Source: an uncultured Vogesella sp. (GTDB lineage Bacteria > Pseudomonadota > Gammaproteobacteria > Burkholderiales > Chromobacteriaceae). Taken from it: DNA of 17,756 bases. The notes under the pieces were generated by a model. The model was not told the DNA's origin. It did no database searches and saw only the letters and a list, made by a program, of their open reading frames with translations. Below, in pieces: positions 1-6,998 of this stretch; position 1 is the first letter of the stretch, and each line of letters opens with the position of its first letter. The stretch is taken from assembly GCA_946479405.1 (NCBI GenBank), contig CAMLGD010000050.1:1-17756 (forward strand). Direction: 5' to 3'. A program made the translations under genes and the position numbers.

Positions 1-497
1 TGCCAGCCGGTCAGCGACAGCAGCAGCGCCGCCACAATCGGCGCCAGCCCGGAGCCGAGCATGATGCCGCCCGGCAGGAACAGCATCGCCTGCAGCCGCT
101 GCGGGCCGCGGTAATGCATGATCTGCACCCGCGAGGCGGTAAAAAACGCCGCCCCGCCCAGCGCCTGCACCATGCGCGCAGCGATAAAGGCCGCCGGCGT
201 GCTGGCCAGCGCACACAGCAGCGCGCCACCGCCAAACGCCAGCAGCGACCAGCGCAACATGCTGCGATAGCCCAGCCGCTGCACCCACCAGCGGTGGCTG
301 AGAATCATCAGCACCGCCACCGCGGCATAACAGGCGGCCGCCAGGCTGAACTGCTGCGGCGTGGCGCCCACTCCCAGGCTGACCGCATGGGAGCCGAACG
401 CCACCATCACGCTCTGCAGGTATTCCAGCAGCACGATCAGGGCGATGGCGAGGTGGTGCCGCGTGTAAGGCGGCGCAAACAGCGAGGGAGCAGACAT
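1..497 (-). CDS. MFS transporter, C-terminal part missing (runs off window start)
   Basis: The minus strand is open from an ATG at 497 to the window edge, giving about 165 residues that begin MSAPSLFAPPYTRHHLAIAL. The translation is strongly hydrophobic: a first membrane segment near residues 15-35, a second near 48-66, and further segments near 78-95 and 97-112. Basic loops such as SHRWWVQRLGYR separate them, and a later glycine-rich helix reads LPGGIMLGSG. This is the typical N-terminal half of a Major Facilitator Superfamily permease of the drug-efflux kind. The gene diverges from a LysR-type regulator with 84 bases between the starts, an arrangement in which the regulator often controls the transporter. 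No strong ribosome binding site precedes the ATG. The substrate cannot be told from this half. Confidence 0.8.
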   Translation of the reverse strand, partial: MSAPSLFAPPYTRHHLAIALIVLLEYLQSVMVAFGSHAVSLGVGATPQQFSLAAACYAAVAVLMILSHRWWVQRLGYRSMLRWSLLAFGGGALLCALASTPAAFIAARMVQALGGAAFFTASRVQIMHYRGPQRLQAMLFLPGGIMLGSGLAPIVAALLLSLTGW

Positions 498-525
498 GGC
501 GATAAACGACGGACGACAACAATAC

Positions 526-573
526 TGCCATTATCGGCAAGCCTGTTACTATCATGGAAATCGATTGTTAACA
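526..573. promoter_or_regulatory. Candidate LysR-type operator region between divergent genes
   Basis: The 84-base gap holds several dyads: TGCC-N6-GGCA at 526-539, ATC-N9-GAT at 551-565 (which contains the LysR-type T-N11-A signature, T552 to A564), and an outer TGTTA/TAACA pair at 544-548 and 569-573. LysR-family regulators usually bind such sites between themselves and a divergent target. The dyads are short and could arise by chance. Confidence 0.3.
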
Positions 574-581
574 TACAGCCC

Positions 582-1523
582 ATGAACGAATTCGATTTCA
601 ACCACGACGAGCTGCGGCGGCTGGATCTCAACCTGCTGGTGGCGTTCGATGCGCTGATGCAGGAGCGCCATGTCAGCCGCGCCGCGGCACGGCTGTACCT
701 GGGGCAGCCGGCGATGAGTCATGCGCTGGCGCGGCTGCGGCTGCTGCTGGACGATCCACTGTTCGTGCGCAGCGGCAACCGCATGCAGCCTACCGCCCGC
801 GCACAGCAGCTGGCGCCGGCAGTACGCGACTGGCTGCAGCAGGCACGACAGCTGTTGGCCGCGCCGGCGGCCTTCAACCCGGCGGCGGCCAACGCCAGCT
901 TCCGCCTGGCGGCGCCGGACGGCATGGAGGCCATGCTGTATCCGGCGCTGATCGCCACCCTGCGCCAGCAGGCCCCGGGCGTGCAGCTGCGCTCGCAACT
1001 GCTGGAGATCGACCAGCAGCTGACGGCGCTGGACAACGACGAAGTCGACCTGCTGCTGACCGCCGCACCGCTGCCGCTGCACGACTGGCACAGCCGGCTG
1101 ACACTGCGCGAAACCGATTTCAGCGCGGTGTACGCCCCCAACCAGCTGAGCCTGCCGCCGGCGCCGACGCTGGCCGATCTGGCGGCGGTGGAGCAAGTGG
1201 TCAGCAGCTATCGCGGCACCGCCGCCGGGGTGGTGGATCACCTGTTTGCCCAGCACGGCCTGACGCGCCATATCGTGGCATTGTCGGCCAGCCTGATGGC
1301 CATCGGCCACATCCTGCAGCAGGCACCGCTGCTGTCGATCCAGCCCACGCTGTACCTGCCGCTGTTCCGCCAGCAGGGCGATATCCGCAGCGTGCCGCTG
1401 CCGGCCGATGTGCGCATCCGCATCGATCTGGTCTGGCACCGCCGTAACGATGGCAACCCGCTGCACCGCTACCTGCGCGAACTGCTGATGACACAGTTTG
1501 CCCAGCTGTTCGCCACGGACTAG
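582..1523 (+). CDS. LysR-family transcriptional regulator
   Basis: A 313-residue protein of normal length for a LysR-type regulator. The N-terminal winged helix-turn-helix covers about residues 10-70: DLNLLVAFDALMQERHVSRAAARLYLGQPAMSHALARLR, followed by the wing DDPLFVRSGNRMQPT. The rest is the two-lobed effector-binding domain. The HTH with DLNLL and FVR resembles the NodD/LeuO-type subgroup. The reading frame is open much further upstream, but the ATG at 582 is chosen because it puts the HTH at the normal distance from the N-terminus and because the upstream extension lies over the divergent transporter gene and is Arg/Gln/His-rich antisense-type sequence. It probably regulates the divergent MFS transporter and itself; the inducer is unknown. 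Confidence 0.9.
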   Translation: MNEFDFNHDELRRLDLNLLVAFDALMQERHVSRAAARLYLGQPAMSHALARLRLLLDDPLFVRSGNRMQPTARAQQLAPAVRDWLQQARQLLAAPAAFNPAAANASFRLAAPDGMEAMLYPALIATLRQQAPGVQLRSQLLEIDQQLTALDNDEVDLLLTAAPLPLHDWHSRLTLRETDFSAVYAPNQLSLPPAPTLADLAAVEQVVSSYRGTAAGVVDHLFAQHGLTRHIVALSASLMAIGHILQQAPLLSIQPTLYLPLFRQQGDIRSVPLPADVRIRIDLVWHRRNDGNPLHRYLRELLMTQFAQLFATD

Positions 1524-1526
1524 CGC

Positions 1527-1586
1527 GATCACATTCGGTCACAAAGTGTCACGCAGATTGCGCAACCAGCCGGCCGTGAATATGGT
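1527..1586 (+). promoter_or_regulatory. Candidate promoter of the slyB-like gene with three phased TCAC repeats
   Basis: TCAC occurs at 1529-1532, 1539-1542 and 1549-1552, exactly 10 bases apart and so on one face of the helix. Just downstream lies a weak sigma-70-like pair, TTGCGC at 1558-1563 and TATGGT at 1581-1586, spaced 17 bases. Response regulators of the OmpR/PhoP family bind direct repeats with this kind of spacing, and slyB is PhoP-controlled in enteric bacteria. Applying that here is inference. Confidence 0.3.
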
Positions 1587-1623
1587 CAAATCACTGTCTG
1601 CCCTTTTTTACAGGAACGCTACC

Positions 1624-2091
1624 ATGAGTACCCGTCTTGCCACCGCCACGCTGACCCTGCTGTCTGTTGCCCTGCTGGGCGGCTGCGCCAACATGAGCGG
1701 ATCAGATTCCGCCGCCGTCTACAGCAAGTCAGACATGCGCCAGGTTCACGAGGTGGAATACGGCAAGGTGCTGGATGTGAAAACCGTGAAAATGGAAGGC
1801 GACAAGAATGACCTGCTGACCCTGGGCGGCACCGCGCTGGGCGGCATTGCCGGCAGCAGCATCGGCCAGGGCCGCGGCTCGGCCGCCGGGGCGGTAATCG
1901 GTGCCATGGTCGGCGGCATCACCGCGCAGTCGATGCAACGCGGCGCCACCAAGGACGCCTACGAGCTGACGGTGCAGACCGACAAGGGCCGTACCATCTC
2001 CATCGTGCAGGAAGCCGACGTGCCGATCAGCGTTGGCCAGCGCGTGAAGATTCTCAGCGGCAACGGCACCGCCCGCGTGCTGCCGATGTAA
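1624..2091 (+). CDS. slyB: SlyB/Pcp-family outer-membrane lipoprotein (glycine zipper)
   Basis: A 155-residue lipoprotein. The signal peptide ends in the lipobox LLGGC with the acylated cysteine at residue 21. After a region resembling SlyB (VYSKSDMRQVHEVEYGKVLDVKTVKM) comes a glycine-zipper membrane segment, about residues 60-105, rich in GG and GxxxG (LGGTALGGIAGSSIGQGRG, AAGAVIGAMVGGITAQ). The C-terminal beta-rich part ends in VGQRVKILSGNGTARVLPM, as in SlyB and Pcp/17-kDa antigen relatives. The ATG at 1624 is preceded by AGGA about 10 bases upstream; a longer in-frame extension is rejected because it would bury the signal peptide. SlyB-type proteins sit in the outer membrane and help keep it intact under stress. 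The gene stands alone and is followed by a hairpin. Confidence 0.9.
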   Translation: MSTRLATATLTLLSVALLGGCANMSGSDSAAVYSKSDMRQVHEVEYGKVLDVKTVKMEGDKNDLLTLGGTALGGIAGSSIGQGRGSAAGAVIGAMVGGITAQSMQRGATKDAYELTVQTDKGRTISIVQEADVPISVGQRVKILSGNGTARVLPM

Positions 2092-2110
2092 GCACCCCGC
2101 TTGCCAAGCC

Positions 2111-2140
2111 AAATGCCGCCGGCACCGCCCGGCGGCATTT
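2111..2140 (+). terminator. Hairpin after slyB-like gene
   Basis: AAATGCCGCCGG (2111-2122) pairs perfectly with CCGGCGGCATTT (2129-2140) around a 6-base loop, starting 19 bases after the slyB stop codon. This 12-bp GC-rich stem is strong but has no long T tract, only GCATTTG, so termination is likely but not certain. Confidence 0.6.
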
Positions 2141-2146
2141 GCATTT

Positions 2147-2164
2147 GCGGCCAACCTTGGCCGC
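2147..2164. repeat. Inverted pair of the TTGGCCGC motif
   Basis: The sequence GCGGCCAACCTTGGCCGC is a perfect 8-bp inverted repeat with a 2-base centre. The left copy is an exact complement of the 9-mer GTTGGCCGC that recurs throughout the window; the right copy matches it at 8 of 9 bases. It is intergenic and lies just after the slyB hairpin. Confidence 0.6.
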
Positions 2165-2183
2165 CGCCCACCCCGTCTCTGCC

Positions 2184-2225
2184 TGCACCATGCCATGGTG
2201 CTGCCTATACTGGCTGCACCATGCC
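2184..2225 (+). promoter_or_regulatory. Candidate promoter/operator of the chemoreceptor gene
   Basis: A near-perfect palindrome, GCACCATG-C-CATGGTGC, lies at 2185-2201. TGCACCATGCC within it (2184-2194) is repeated directly at 2215-2225, 31 bases away, or about three helical turns. Between them TATACT at 2206-2211 resembles a -10 box with no good -35, a layout expected for an activated or repressed promoter. No sigma-28 promoter of the usual flagellar type could be recognised. Confidence 0.3.
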
Positions 2226-2244
2226 GCATACCAAGGAGAGGCTC

Positions 2245-3873
2245 ATGCGATTTCTCGATAATCTGGGGCTGCGCGCCAAGTTCCTGGTCAACTTTCTGGG
2301 CAGCGGCGGCATCCTGGTGCTGGCCATCCTGTACTGCCTGTGGCAAATCCGCGATATCAGCCAGGATACGCGCGCCATCACCGAAACCGCCGTACCGTCC
2401 ATCCAGGTGGTAGGCGACATCAGCCAGCTGCGGCTGCGCTACCGCGTGCGCAGTCTGGAATACATGCTGGCTGGCCGGCCGGAAGAGCAGGCCAAGCTGA
2501 GCAAATCGATGGACGAGCTGGACGGTTCGCTGGGCAAGGCGTTCAAGGCCTACGAGCCGCTGATCGCCAGCGACGAGGAGCGCCAGGTATATCAGCAGGC
2601 GGTGCAGGCAGCGGCCGACTACCGCGCGGCGGTGAGCCAGGCCATTGCACTGCGCGGTAGCGGGCAGGAAGAAGCGGCCCAGGCGCTGCGCAAGGGCGAA
2701 TGGGTGAAACGCGCCAACTTCCTGCGCGACCAGACCGACGCGCTGAGCAAGCTCAATGCCGCCAATGCCCAGGCCGCCGGCGAGCGGGCGCAGGCGGCGG
2801 CGCAGAGCAGTATCCGCAACGGTCTGATCGCACTACTGCTGGGGCTTGGCCTGGCGCTGCTGCTGTCGCTGCTGATGGCCAAACGTATCGCCGGCCGGCT
2901 GGCGGACACCGTGGCCGCGGCGCGGCGCATCGCCGGCGGCGACCTGCGCAGCGAGCTGCCAGCCGGCAGCCGCGACGAAGTCGGCAAGCTGATCCAGGCG
3001 ATGGCGGATATGCAGCTGGCACTGCGCGAGACCATGCAGGGCACCCGCCGCAATGCCGACTCGCTGCGGCAGTCGTCGCTGGATCTCAACGACTCGGTGC
3101 AGCGCATGGAGCAGGCCGTCAACCTGCAGGGCGAGGCCGCGGCCGGCATTGCCGCCAACGCCGAGCAGTTGACCACCTCCATCAGCCATGTGGCCGACAG
3201 CACGGTGGAAGCCGCCGAGCTGACCCACAGCTCCGACCTGCAGGCCAGCCAGGGGCATGATGTGCTGCAGGGACTGATCGGACAGATCGGCCAGGTGGCG
3301 CGCGTGGTGATGTCGGCCGCCGAGCGCATCGCCCAGCTGCAGCAGGAATCCGCGCGCATCTCCAGCATTGTGGCGGTGATCCGCGACATTGCCGACCAGA
3401 CCAATCTGCTGGCGCTGAACGCCGCCATCGAGGCGGCGCGCGCCGGCGAGCACGGTCGCGGCTTCGCCGTGGTGGCCGACGAGGTGCGCAAGCTGTCGGA
3501 ACGCACCGCGCAGTCCACCAGCGAGATCGTGCAGATGGTGGCCGCCATCCAGCGCGCCACCGGCGAAGTGGTGCAGGAGGTGGGCAACAGCGTCAGCCTG
3601 ACCAACGACAGCATGCACAATGCCCAGCTGGCCGGCGACACCCTGGCGCAGCTGCGGCAGCTGTCACAGCAGGTGGCCGGCATCGTGAACGAGCTGAGCG
3701 CCGCGCTGCGGCAGCAGTCGATTGCCTCCACCGAGGTGGCGCAGCGCATCGAGGAGGTGGTCAACCACTCCGAGAATGTCACCCACATCGCCCACCATGC
3801 CGCCGCCACCTCCAGCGTGATGAAGGACGTGGTGGCGGACATGGAGAAGATGGTCGCCCGCTTCCAGGTTTAA
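2245..3873 (+). CDS. Methyl-accepting chemotaxis protein
   Basis: A 542-residue chemoreceptor. A first membrane helix lies at about residues 13-33, followed by a periplasmic sensing domain of about 155 residues that looks all-helical (four-helix-bundle type, ending in alanine/glutamine-rich helices). The second membrane helix is near 193-212 ([20 protein letters not shown]), then a HAMP domain, then the long cytoplasmic coiled coil. The conserved signalling hairpin [20 protein letters not shown] is present, with the tip E396[21 protein letters not shown]. This part contacts CheA and CheW. No C-terminal CheR/CheB-binding pentapeptide is seen; the protein ends MVARFQV. The ATG at 2245 follows an excellent AAGGAGAGG. 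No che or flagellar genes are nearby, so this is an orphan receptor of unknown ligand. Confidence 0.93.
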   Translation: MRFLDNLGLRAKFLVNFLGSGGILVLAILYCLWQIRDISQDTRAITETAVPSIQVVGDISQLRLRYRVRSLEYMLAGRPEEQAKLSKSMDELDGSLGKAFKAYEPLIASDEERQVYQQAVQAAADYRAAVSQAIALRGSGQEEAAQALRKGEWVKRANFLRDQTDALSKLNAANAQAAGERAQAAAQSSIRNGLIALLLGLGLALLLSLLMAKRIAGRLADTVAAARRIAGGDLRSELPAGSRDEVGKLIQAMADMQLALRETMQGTRRNADSLRQSSLDLNDSVQRMEQAVNLQGEAAAGIAANAEQLTTSISHVADSTVEAAELTHSSDLQASQGHDVLQGLIGQIGQVARVVMSAAERIAQLQQESARISSIVAVIRDIADQTNLLALNAAIEAARAGEHGRGFAVVADEVRKLSERTAQSTSEIVQMVAAIQRATGEVVQEVGNSVSLTNDSMHNAQLAGDTLAQLRQLSQQVAGIVNELSAALRQQSIASTEVAQRIEEVVNHSENVTHIAHHAAATSSVMKDVVADMEKMVARFQV

Positions 3874-3886
3874 GCCCCGCCCTTCC

Positions 3887-3909
3887 CCGCTCGCCGCCAC
3901 GGCGGGCGG
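3887..3909 (+). terminator. Weak candidate terminator after the chemoreceptor gene
   Basis: CCGCTCGCC (3887-3895) pairs with GGCGGGCGG (3901-3909), with one G-T wobble and a 5-base loop, 13 bases after the stop codon. No T tract follows, so it may only be an RNA-stabilising hairpin. Confidence 0.3.
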
Positions 3910-4008
3910 ACGCTTGCCGCCCCTGCCGCCCCCCGCTCGACAAGCCCACCGTCTGCCGTTATTCTCGCGCCCTTTTTTCTCTTGCAAATCATTATTTTGT
4001 CTATACAA

Positions 4009-5322
4009 ATGCTCGCAATTCCCGTCGCCATCCTCCTGATGCTGGCCCTGTCGCTGGCGCGTGTCCATGTGGTCATCAGCCTGCTGCTGGCCTCGCTCAC
4101 CGGCGGCCTGCTGGCCGGCATGGATCTGGCCCAGACGCTGGCCGCCTTCAACAAGGGCATCGCCAACGGCGCCTCGGTGGCGCTGTCCTACGCGCTGCTG
4201 GGCGCCTTTGCCGTTGCCATTGCCAAGTCCGGCCTGCCGCATGCGCTGGCCGATGTCGCGGTGCGCCAATTGCAGCACGGCAGCGGCAAGAGCCGGCTGA
4301 AATGGCTGCTGATCCTGCTGCTGGCGGTGGTCAGCGTGATGAGCCAGAACCTGGTGCCGATCCACATTGCCTTCATCCCGCTGCTGGTGCCGCCCTTGCT
4401 GTACGTGATGACGCGGCTGCAGCTGGATCGCCGCCTGGTGGCCTGCGTGATCACCTTTGGCCTGGTGACGCCGTACATGCTGTTCCCGGTCGGTTTTGGC
4501 GACATCTTTCTGCAGCAGATCCTGCTGGGCAATATCGCCAAGGCCGGCATGGATGTGCGCGGCGTCAACGTGATGCAGGCGATGGCGATTCCAGCTGCCG
4601 GCATGCTGCTGGGCCTGCTGCTGGCGGTGTTCGTCAGCTACCGCAAGCCGCGCCACTACGACGTTGGCCGCATCGAAAACGTGGAGCGCACCCACAGCAA
4701 GATCCGCCCGCGCGCGCTGTGGACTGCCGGCGTGGCCATCGTGGCGGCGTTTGCGGTGCAGCTGTACAGCGACTCCATGCTGCTGGGCGCGCTGGCCGGC
4801 TTTCTGCTGTTCCTCGCCAGCGGCGTGGTGCGCTGGCACGAGGCAGACAATGTGTTCAGCGAAGGCATGAAGATGATGGCGATGATCGGCTTCATCATGA
4901 TCGCCGCGCAGGGCTTTGCCGAGGTGCTGCAGGCCTCCGGGCAGATCGGCCCGCTGGTGGCGGCCTCCGCCGAGCTGTTCGGCCACAGTCAGGCGGCCGC
5001 GGCATTCGTGATGCTGCTGGTGGGCCTGCTGGTAACGCTGGGTATCGGCTCGTCGTTTTCCACCGTGCCCATCCTCACCGCCATCTATGTACCACTGTGC
5101 CTGCAGCTGGGCTTTTCGCCGCTGGCCACCGTGTCCATCATCGGCACCGCCGGCGCGCTGGGCGACGCCGGTTCGCCGGCGTCCGACTCCACCCTCGGCC
5201 CCAGCGCCGGGCTGAACGTGGACGGCCAGCACGACCACATGCGCGACACGGTGCTGCCCACCTTCCTGCACTACAATCTGCCGCTGCTGGCCGCCGGCTG
5301 GATCGCCGCACTGGTGCTGTAA
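4009..5322 (+). CDS. YuiF-like Na+/H+ antiporter family membrane protein
   Basis: A 437-residue protein with about 11-12 membrane segments. From memory it aligns along nearly its whole length with the Bacillus YuiF family (COG2056, predicted Na+/H+ antiporters related to NhaC). Shared blocks include SYALLGAFAVAIAKSGLP, SQNLVPIHIAFIPLLVPPLL, RRLVACVITFGLVTPYMLFPVGFG, GIGSSFSTVPI and GDAGSPASDSTLGPSAGLNVDGQHDH. The family is thought to exchange protons for sodium or a related solute in the inner membrane. The ATG at 4009 is chosen because MLAIPVAILLMLALSLARVHVVI matches the family N-terminus; an in-frame TTG at 3982 would add nine residues. Neither start has a clear ribosome binding site. A perfect hairpin follows the gene. 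The exact substrate is uncertain. Confidence 0.88.
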   Translation: MLAIPVAILLMLALSLARVHVVISLLLASLTGGLLAGMDLAQTLAAFNKGIANGASVALSYALLGAFAVAIAKSGLPHALADVAVRQLQHGSGKSRLKWLLILLLAVVSVMSQNLVPIHIAFIPLLVPPLLYVMTRLQLDRRLVACVITFGLVTPYMLFPVGFGDIFLQQILLGNIAKAGMDVRGVNVMQAMAIPAAGMLLGLLLAVFVSYRKPRHYDVGRIENVERTHSKIRPRALWTAGVAIVAAFAVQLYSDSMLLGALAGFLLFLASGVVRWHEADNVFSEGMKMMAMIGFIMIAAQGFAEVLQASGQIGPLVAASAELFGHSQAAAAFVMLLVGLLVTLGIGSSFSTVPILTAIYVPLCLQLGFSPLATVSIIGTAGALGDAGSPASDSTLGPSAGLNVDGQHDHMRDTVLPTFLHYNLPLLAAGWIAALVL

Positions 5323-5330
5323 GCCGCTAC

Positions 5331-5358
5331 ATGTTGGCCGCAGCCATGCGGCCAACAT
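5331..5358 (+). terminator. Perfect hairpin built from two inverted GTTGGCCGC copies
   Basis: ATGTTGGCCGC (5331-5341) pairs perfectly with GCGGCCAACAT (5348-5358) around a 6-base loop, 8 bases after the antiporter stop codon. Both arms contain the recurrent 9-mer in opposite orientations. The stem is strong but the following bases (TGCCCTAC) are not a T tract, so it is a probable terminator or 3'-end protector. A TACAAT at 5364-5369 just after it could be the -10 box of the slyX transcript. Confidence 0.6.
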
Positions 5359-5395
5359 TGCCCTACAATGCGCGCTGACCACGCAAGGAATCGAC

Positions 5396-5599
5396 ATGGA
5401 ATCCCGCCTTACCGAACTGGAAATCAAGGTTGCGCTGCAGGACGAGCAGCTGGATGCGCTCAACCTGACCGTGGTGCGCCAGCAGCAACAGCTCGACCTG
5501 TTGCAGGAACAGCTGCGTCACCTGTACCGCATGCAGCAGGCCGGCAGCCAGCAGGGCGAGCAAGGCTCGCTGCGCGACGACATTCCCCCGCACTATTAA
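5396..5599 (+). CDS. slyX: SlyX family protein
   Basis: A 67-residue protein. Nearly all of it is a heptad-patterned, Leu/Gln-rich coiled coil (LTELEIKVALQDEQLDALNLTVVRQQQQLDLLQEQLRHLYR), followed by a short flexible tail ending DDIPPHY, the conserved C-terminal signature of SlyX. Length and both ends match the family. The ATG at 5396 has AAGGA at 5385-5389. The cellular role of SlyX is still undefined, although the gene is widespread in proteobacteria. The stop is 3 bases before the next start, so it is probably cotranscribed with the nucleotidyltransferase-like gene. Confidence 0.92.
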   Translation: MESRLTELEIKVALQDEQLDALNLTVVRQQQQLDLLQEQLRHLYRMQQAGSQQGEQGSLRDDIPPHY

Positions 5600-5602
5600 G
5601 CC

Positions 5603-6145
5603 ATGAGCACACCACTGGAATTTGCCCGCGCACTGGCGCCGGCGCTGGCCGGCCACTGCTGGGCCATTGGCGGCAGCACCCTGCTGCAACAGCTGGGGCT
5701 GGTGGAACAGCCGCGCGATCTGAACCTGGTCACCACCGCCGCCGACTTTACCGCGCTACGGGCGGTGCTGGCCACGCACGGCAGCGACATCACCCCTGCT
5801 CCGCATCCGCAGTTCAACTCGTCGCAGTTTGCCCGCTTCGACGTGGGCGACGGTCTGTGCGTGGACCTGACGGCCGGGCTGAGCATCAAGCTGGACAAGG
5901 GCAGCTACCGCTGGCCGTTCGATGCCGGTGCGCGGCAGCTGGCCGACGGCCTGCCGTGGTGCTTCGCCGAGGACTGGGCCTTGCTGTACCGGCTGCTGGG
6001 GCGGCACGAGCAGAGCGAGGCGCTGGACGAGTGGCTGGAAGAGCACGGCGTGCAGCAGCCGCAGCGCCTGGCGGCCAACCTGTTTGCGCAGTACCCGGAA
6101 AAACTGCTGCAGCCAACGCCGGCCTGGTGGCCGTGGGAAGAATGA
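5603..6145 (+). CDS. Hypothetical protein with nucleotidyltransferase-like fold
   Basis: A 180-residue soluble protein with no signal peptide. I do not recognise a named family. The N-terminal half has the outline of a minimal nucleotidyltransferase: GHCWAIGGSTLLQQLGL (residues 18-33, the G-G-S turn at 23-25), then QPRDLNLVT (37-44) where active enzymes carry D-x-D, and CVDLTAG (86-92) with a possible third acidic residue D88. This resembles the AbiEii/MNT group, but the second acidic residue of the pair is Asn41, which suggests weak or no catalysis. The C-terminal part is helical (EDWALLYRLLGRHEQSEALDEWLEE) and ends in a Trp/Pro-rich WWPWEE. It starts 3 bases after slyX with no antitoxin gene beside it, so a toxin role is not supported. 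The gene call is firm; the function is inference. Confidence 0.72.
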   Translation: MSTPLEFARALAPALAGHCWAIGGSTLLQQLGLVEQPRDLNLVTTAADFTALRAVLATHGSDITPAPHPQFNSSQFARFDVGDGLCVDLTAGLSIKLDKGSYRWPFDAGARQLADGLPWCFAEDWALLYRLLGRHEQSEALDEWLEEHGVQQPQRLAANLFAQYPEKLLQPTPAWWPWEE

Positions 6146-6209
6146 TGATTCCCCCGGCAAGCAGCACGATAGTTGCCTATGCTGAACGCTGCCCGAGCTT
6201 CCATTTGCC

Positions 6210-6938
6210 ATGAAATCGCTGATCCTGCTTCTGCTGCTGGCCAGCTCCACCTGCCTGGCGGCGCGCCAGGTGGTGCTGACCGCCACCGAGTTCCCGCCCT
6301 ACACCACTACCGCCCAGCCGCAAGACGGGGTGATGGTCGCGCTGGCGCGGGCCGCCTTTGCCCTGCGCGGGTTTGAACTGCGGGTGGAGTTCCGCCCGTG
6401 GGCACGGGCGCTGGCCGGCGCGCAGGAAGGCCGCTTTGCCGGCGTGCTGGCGCTGTGGTATTCCACCGAGCGTGCCGAACGGCTGTTCTACAGCTTGCCG
6501 CTGTTCAGCACCACGGTCGGCTTCTATGCGCGCTGCGACAAGCAGTTCGATGTCGCCTTGCTGCCGCCACTGCGGCGTTACCGCATCGGCACCGTGCGTG
6601 GCTACAAGAACCCAGACAGCTTCGAGCAGGCGGGGCTGCACGGCACCGATGCCGACGACGACCTGATCAACCTGAAAAAACTGATCGCCAACCGGCTGGA
6701 ACTGGCGCTGATGGATCGCGAGGTTGGCCGCTACCTGCAAGAGCAGCAGCTGGACAGGAGCGCACCACGGCTATGCTGGCAGGAGCCAGCGGTGGAGGTA
6801 ATGCCACTGTATATCGGCTTCAGCAAGCGCCATCCGGACGGCGGCATGCTGCAGACCGAGTTCAACCTCGGCATGACCATGTTGCGCCAGTCCGGCGAAT
6901 ACCTGCGCATTCTGCGCCGCTTCCGTACCGCGCTGTAA
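6210..6938 (+). CDS. Periplasmic solute-binding protein, family 3
   Basis: A 242-residue exported protein. The signal peptide MKSLILLLLLASSTCLAA probably ends near residue 18. The mature part has features of the amino-acid/solute-binding protein family 3: an N-terminal strand with TATEFPPYTT, GVMVALARAAFALRG, FRPWARALAGAQEGRFAGVLALWYSTERAE, and the hinge/second lobe YRIGTVRGYKNPDSFEQAG and IANRLELALMDREV. Two cysteines (109 and 189) could form a disulfide. No ABC permease or ATPase genes are adjacent, so it is a stand-alone binding protein that could serve a distant transporter or a signalling protein. No clear ribosome binding site precedes the ATG at 6210. A strong terminator follows. The ligand is unknown. 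Confidence 0.85.
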   Translation: MKSLILLLLLASSTCLAARQVVLTATEFPPYTTTAQPQDGVMVALARAAFALRGFELRVEFRPWARALAGAQEGRFAGVLALWYSTERAERLFYSLPLFSTTVGFYARCDKQFDVALLPPLRRYRIGTVRGYKNPDSFEQAGLHGTDADDDLINLKKLIANRLELALMDREVGRYLQEQQLDRSAPRLCWQEPAVEVMPLYIGFSKRHPDGGMLQTEFNLGMTMLRQSGEYLRILRRFRTAL

Positions 6939-6955
6939 GCCGTGCCAGCACGCAA

Positions 6956-6988
6956 AACAGCCGACCAGATGGTCGGCTGTTGTTTTTT
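6956..6988. terminator. Strong bidirectional rho-independent terminator
   Basis: AACAGCCGACC (6956-6966) pairs perfectly with GGTCGGCTGTT (6971-6981) around AGAT, followed by TGTTTTTT on the plus strand. On the minus strand the same hairpin ends in TGTTTTGCG, so it can also stop the arsenic operon, whose last stop codon is at 6999. Confidence 0.92.
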
Positions 6989-6998
6989 GCCGCAATGC

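Noticed and set aside
114..581. Long N-terminal extension of the LysR reading frame
   Set aside because: It runs antisense to the transporter gene and would place the helix-turn-helix some 165 residues in; the ATG at 582 fits the family.
552..1532. 326-codon minus-strand frame over the LysR gene
   Set aside because: Gln/His/Arg-rich antisense shadow; the plus strand holds a clear LysR regulator.
2619..3842. 407-codon minus-strand frame over the chemoreceptor gene
   Set aside because: A Ser/Ala/Cys-rich shadow of the receptor coding strand with no ribosome binding site or recognisable domain.
4002..4007. TATACA as a -10 box for the antiporter gene
   Set aside because: The only -35-like hexamer (TTGCAA at 3982) is 14 bases away, and transcription would start after the ATG.
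3982..4008. TTG start nine codons upstream for the antiporter
   Set aside because: Family N-termini line up with the ATG at 4009, and no ribosome binding site favours the TTG.
4302..5378. 358-codon plus-strand frame overlapping the antiporter
   Set aside because: Out-of-frame shadow rich in Ala, Gly, Arg and Pro; the antiporter frame matches a known family throughout.
3664..5463. 599-codon open frame on the minus strand across the antiporter gene
   Set aside because: It is antisense to a well-recognised membrane transporter and has the His/Gln/Arg/Gly-rich composition typical of antisense frames in GC-rich DNA; no domain is visible.
5603..6145. Reading this gene as an AbiEii-type toxin
   Set aside because: No antitoxin gene lies beside it, the protein is short, and the second catalytic acidic residue is Asn.
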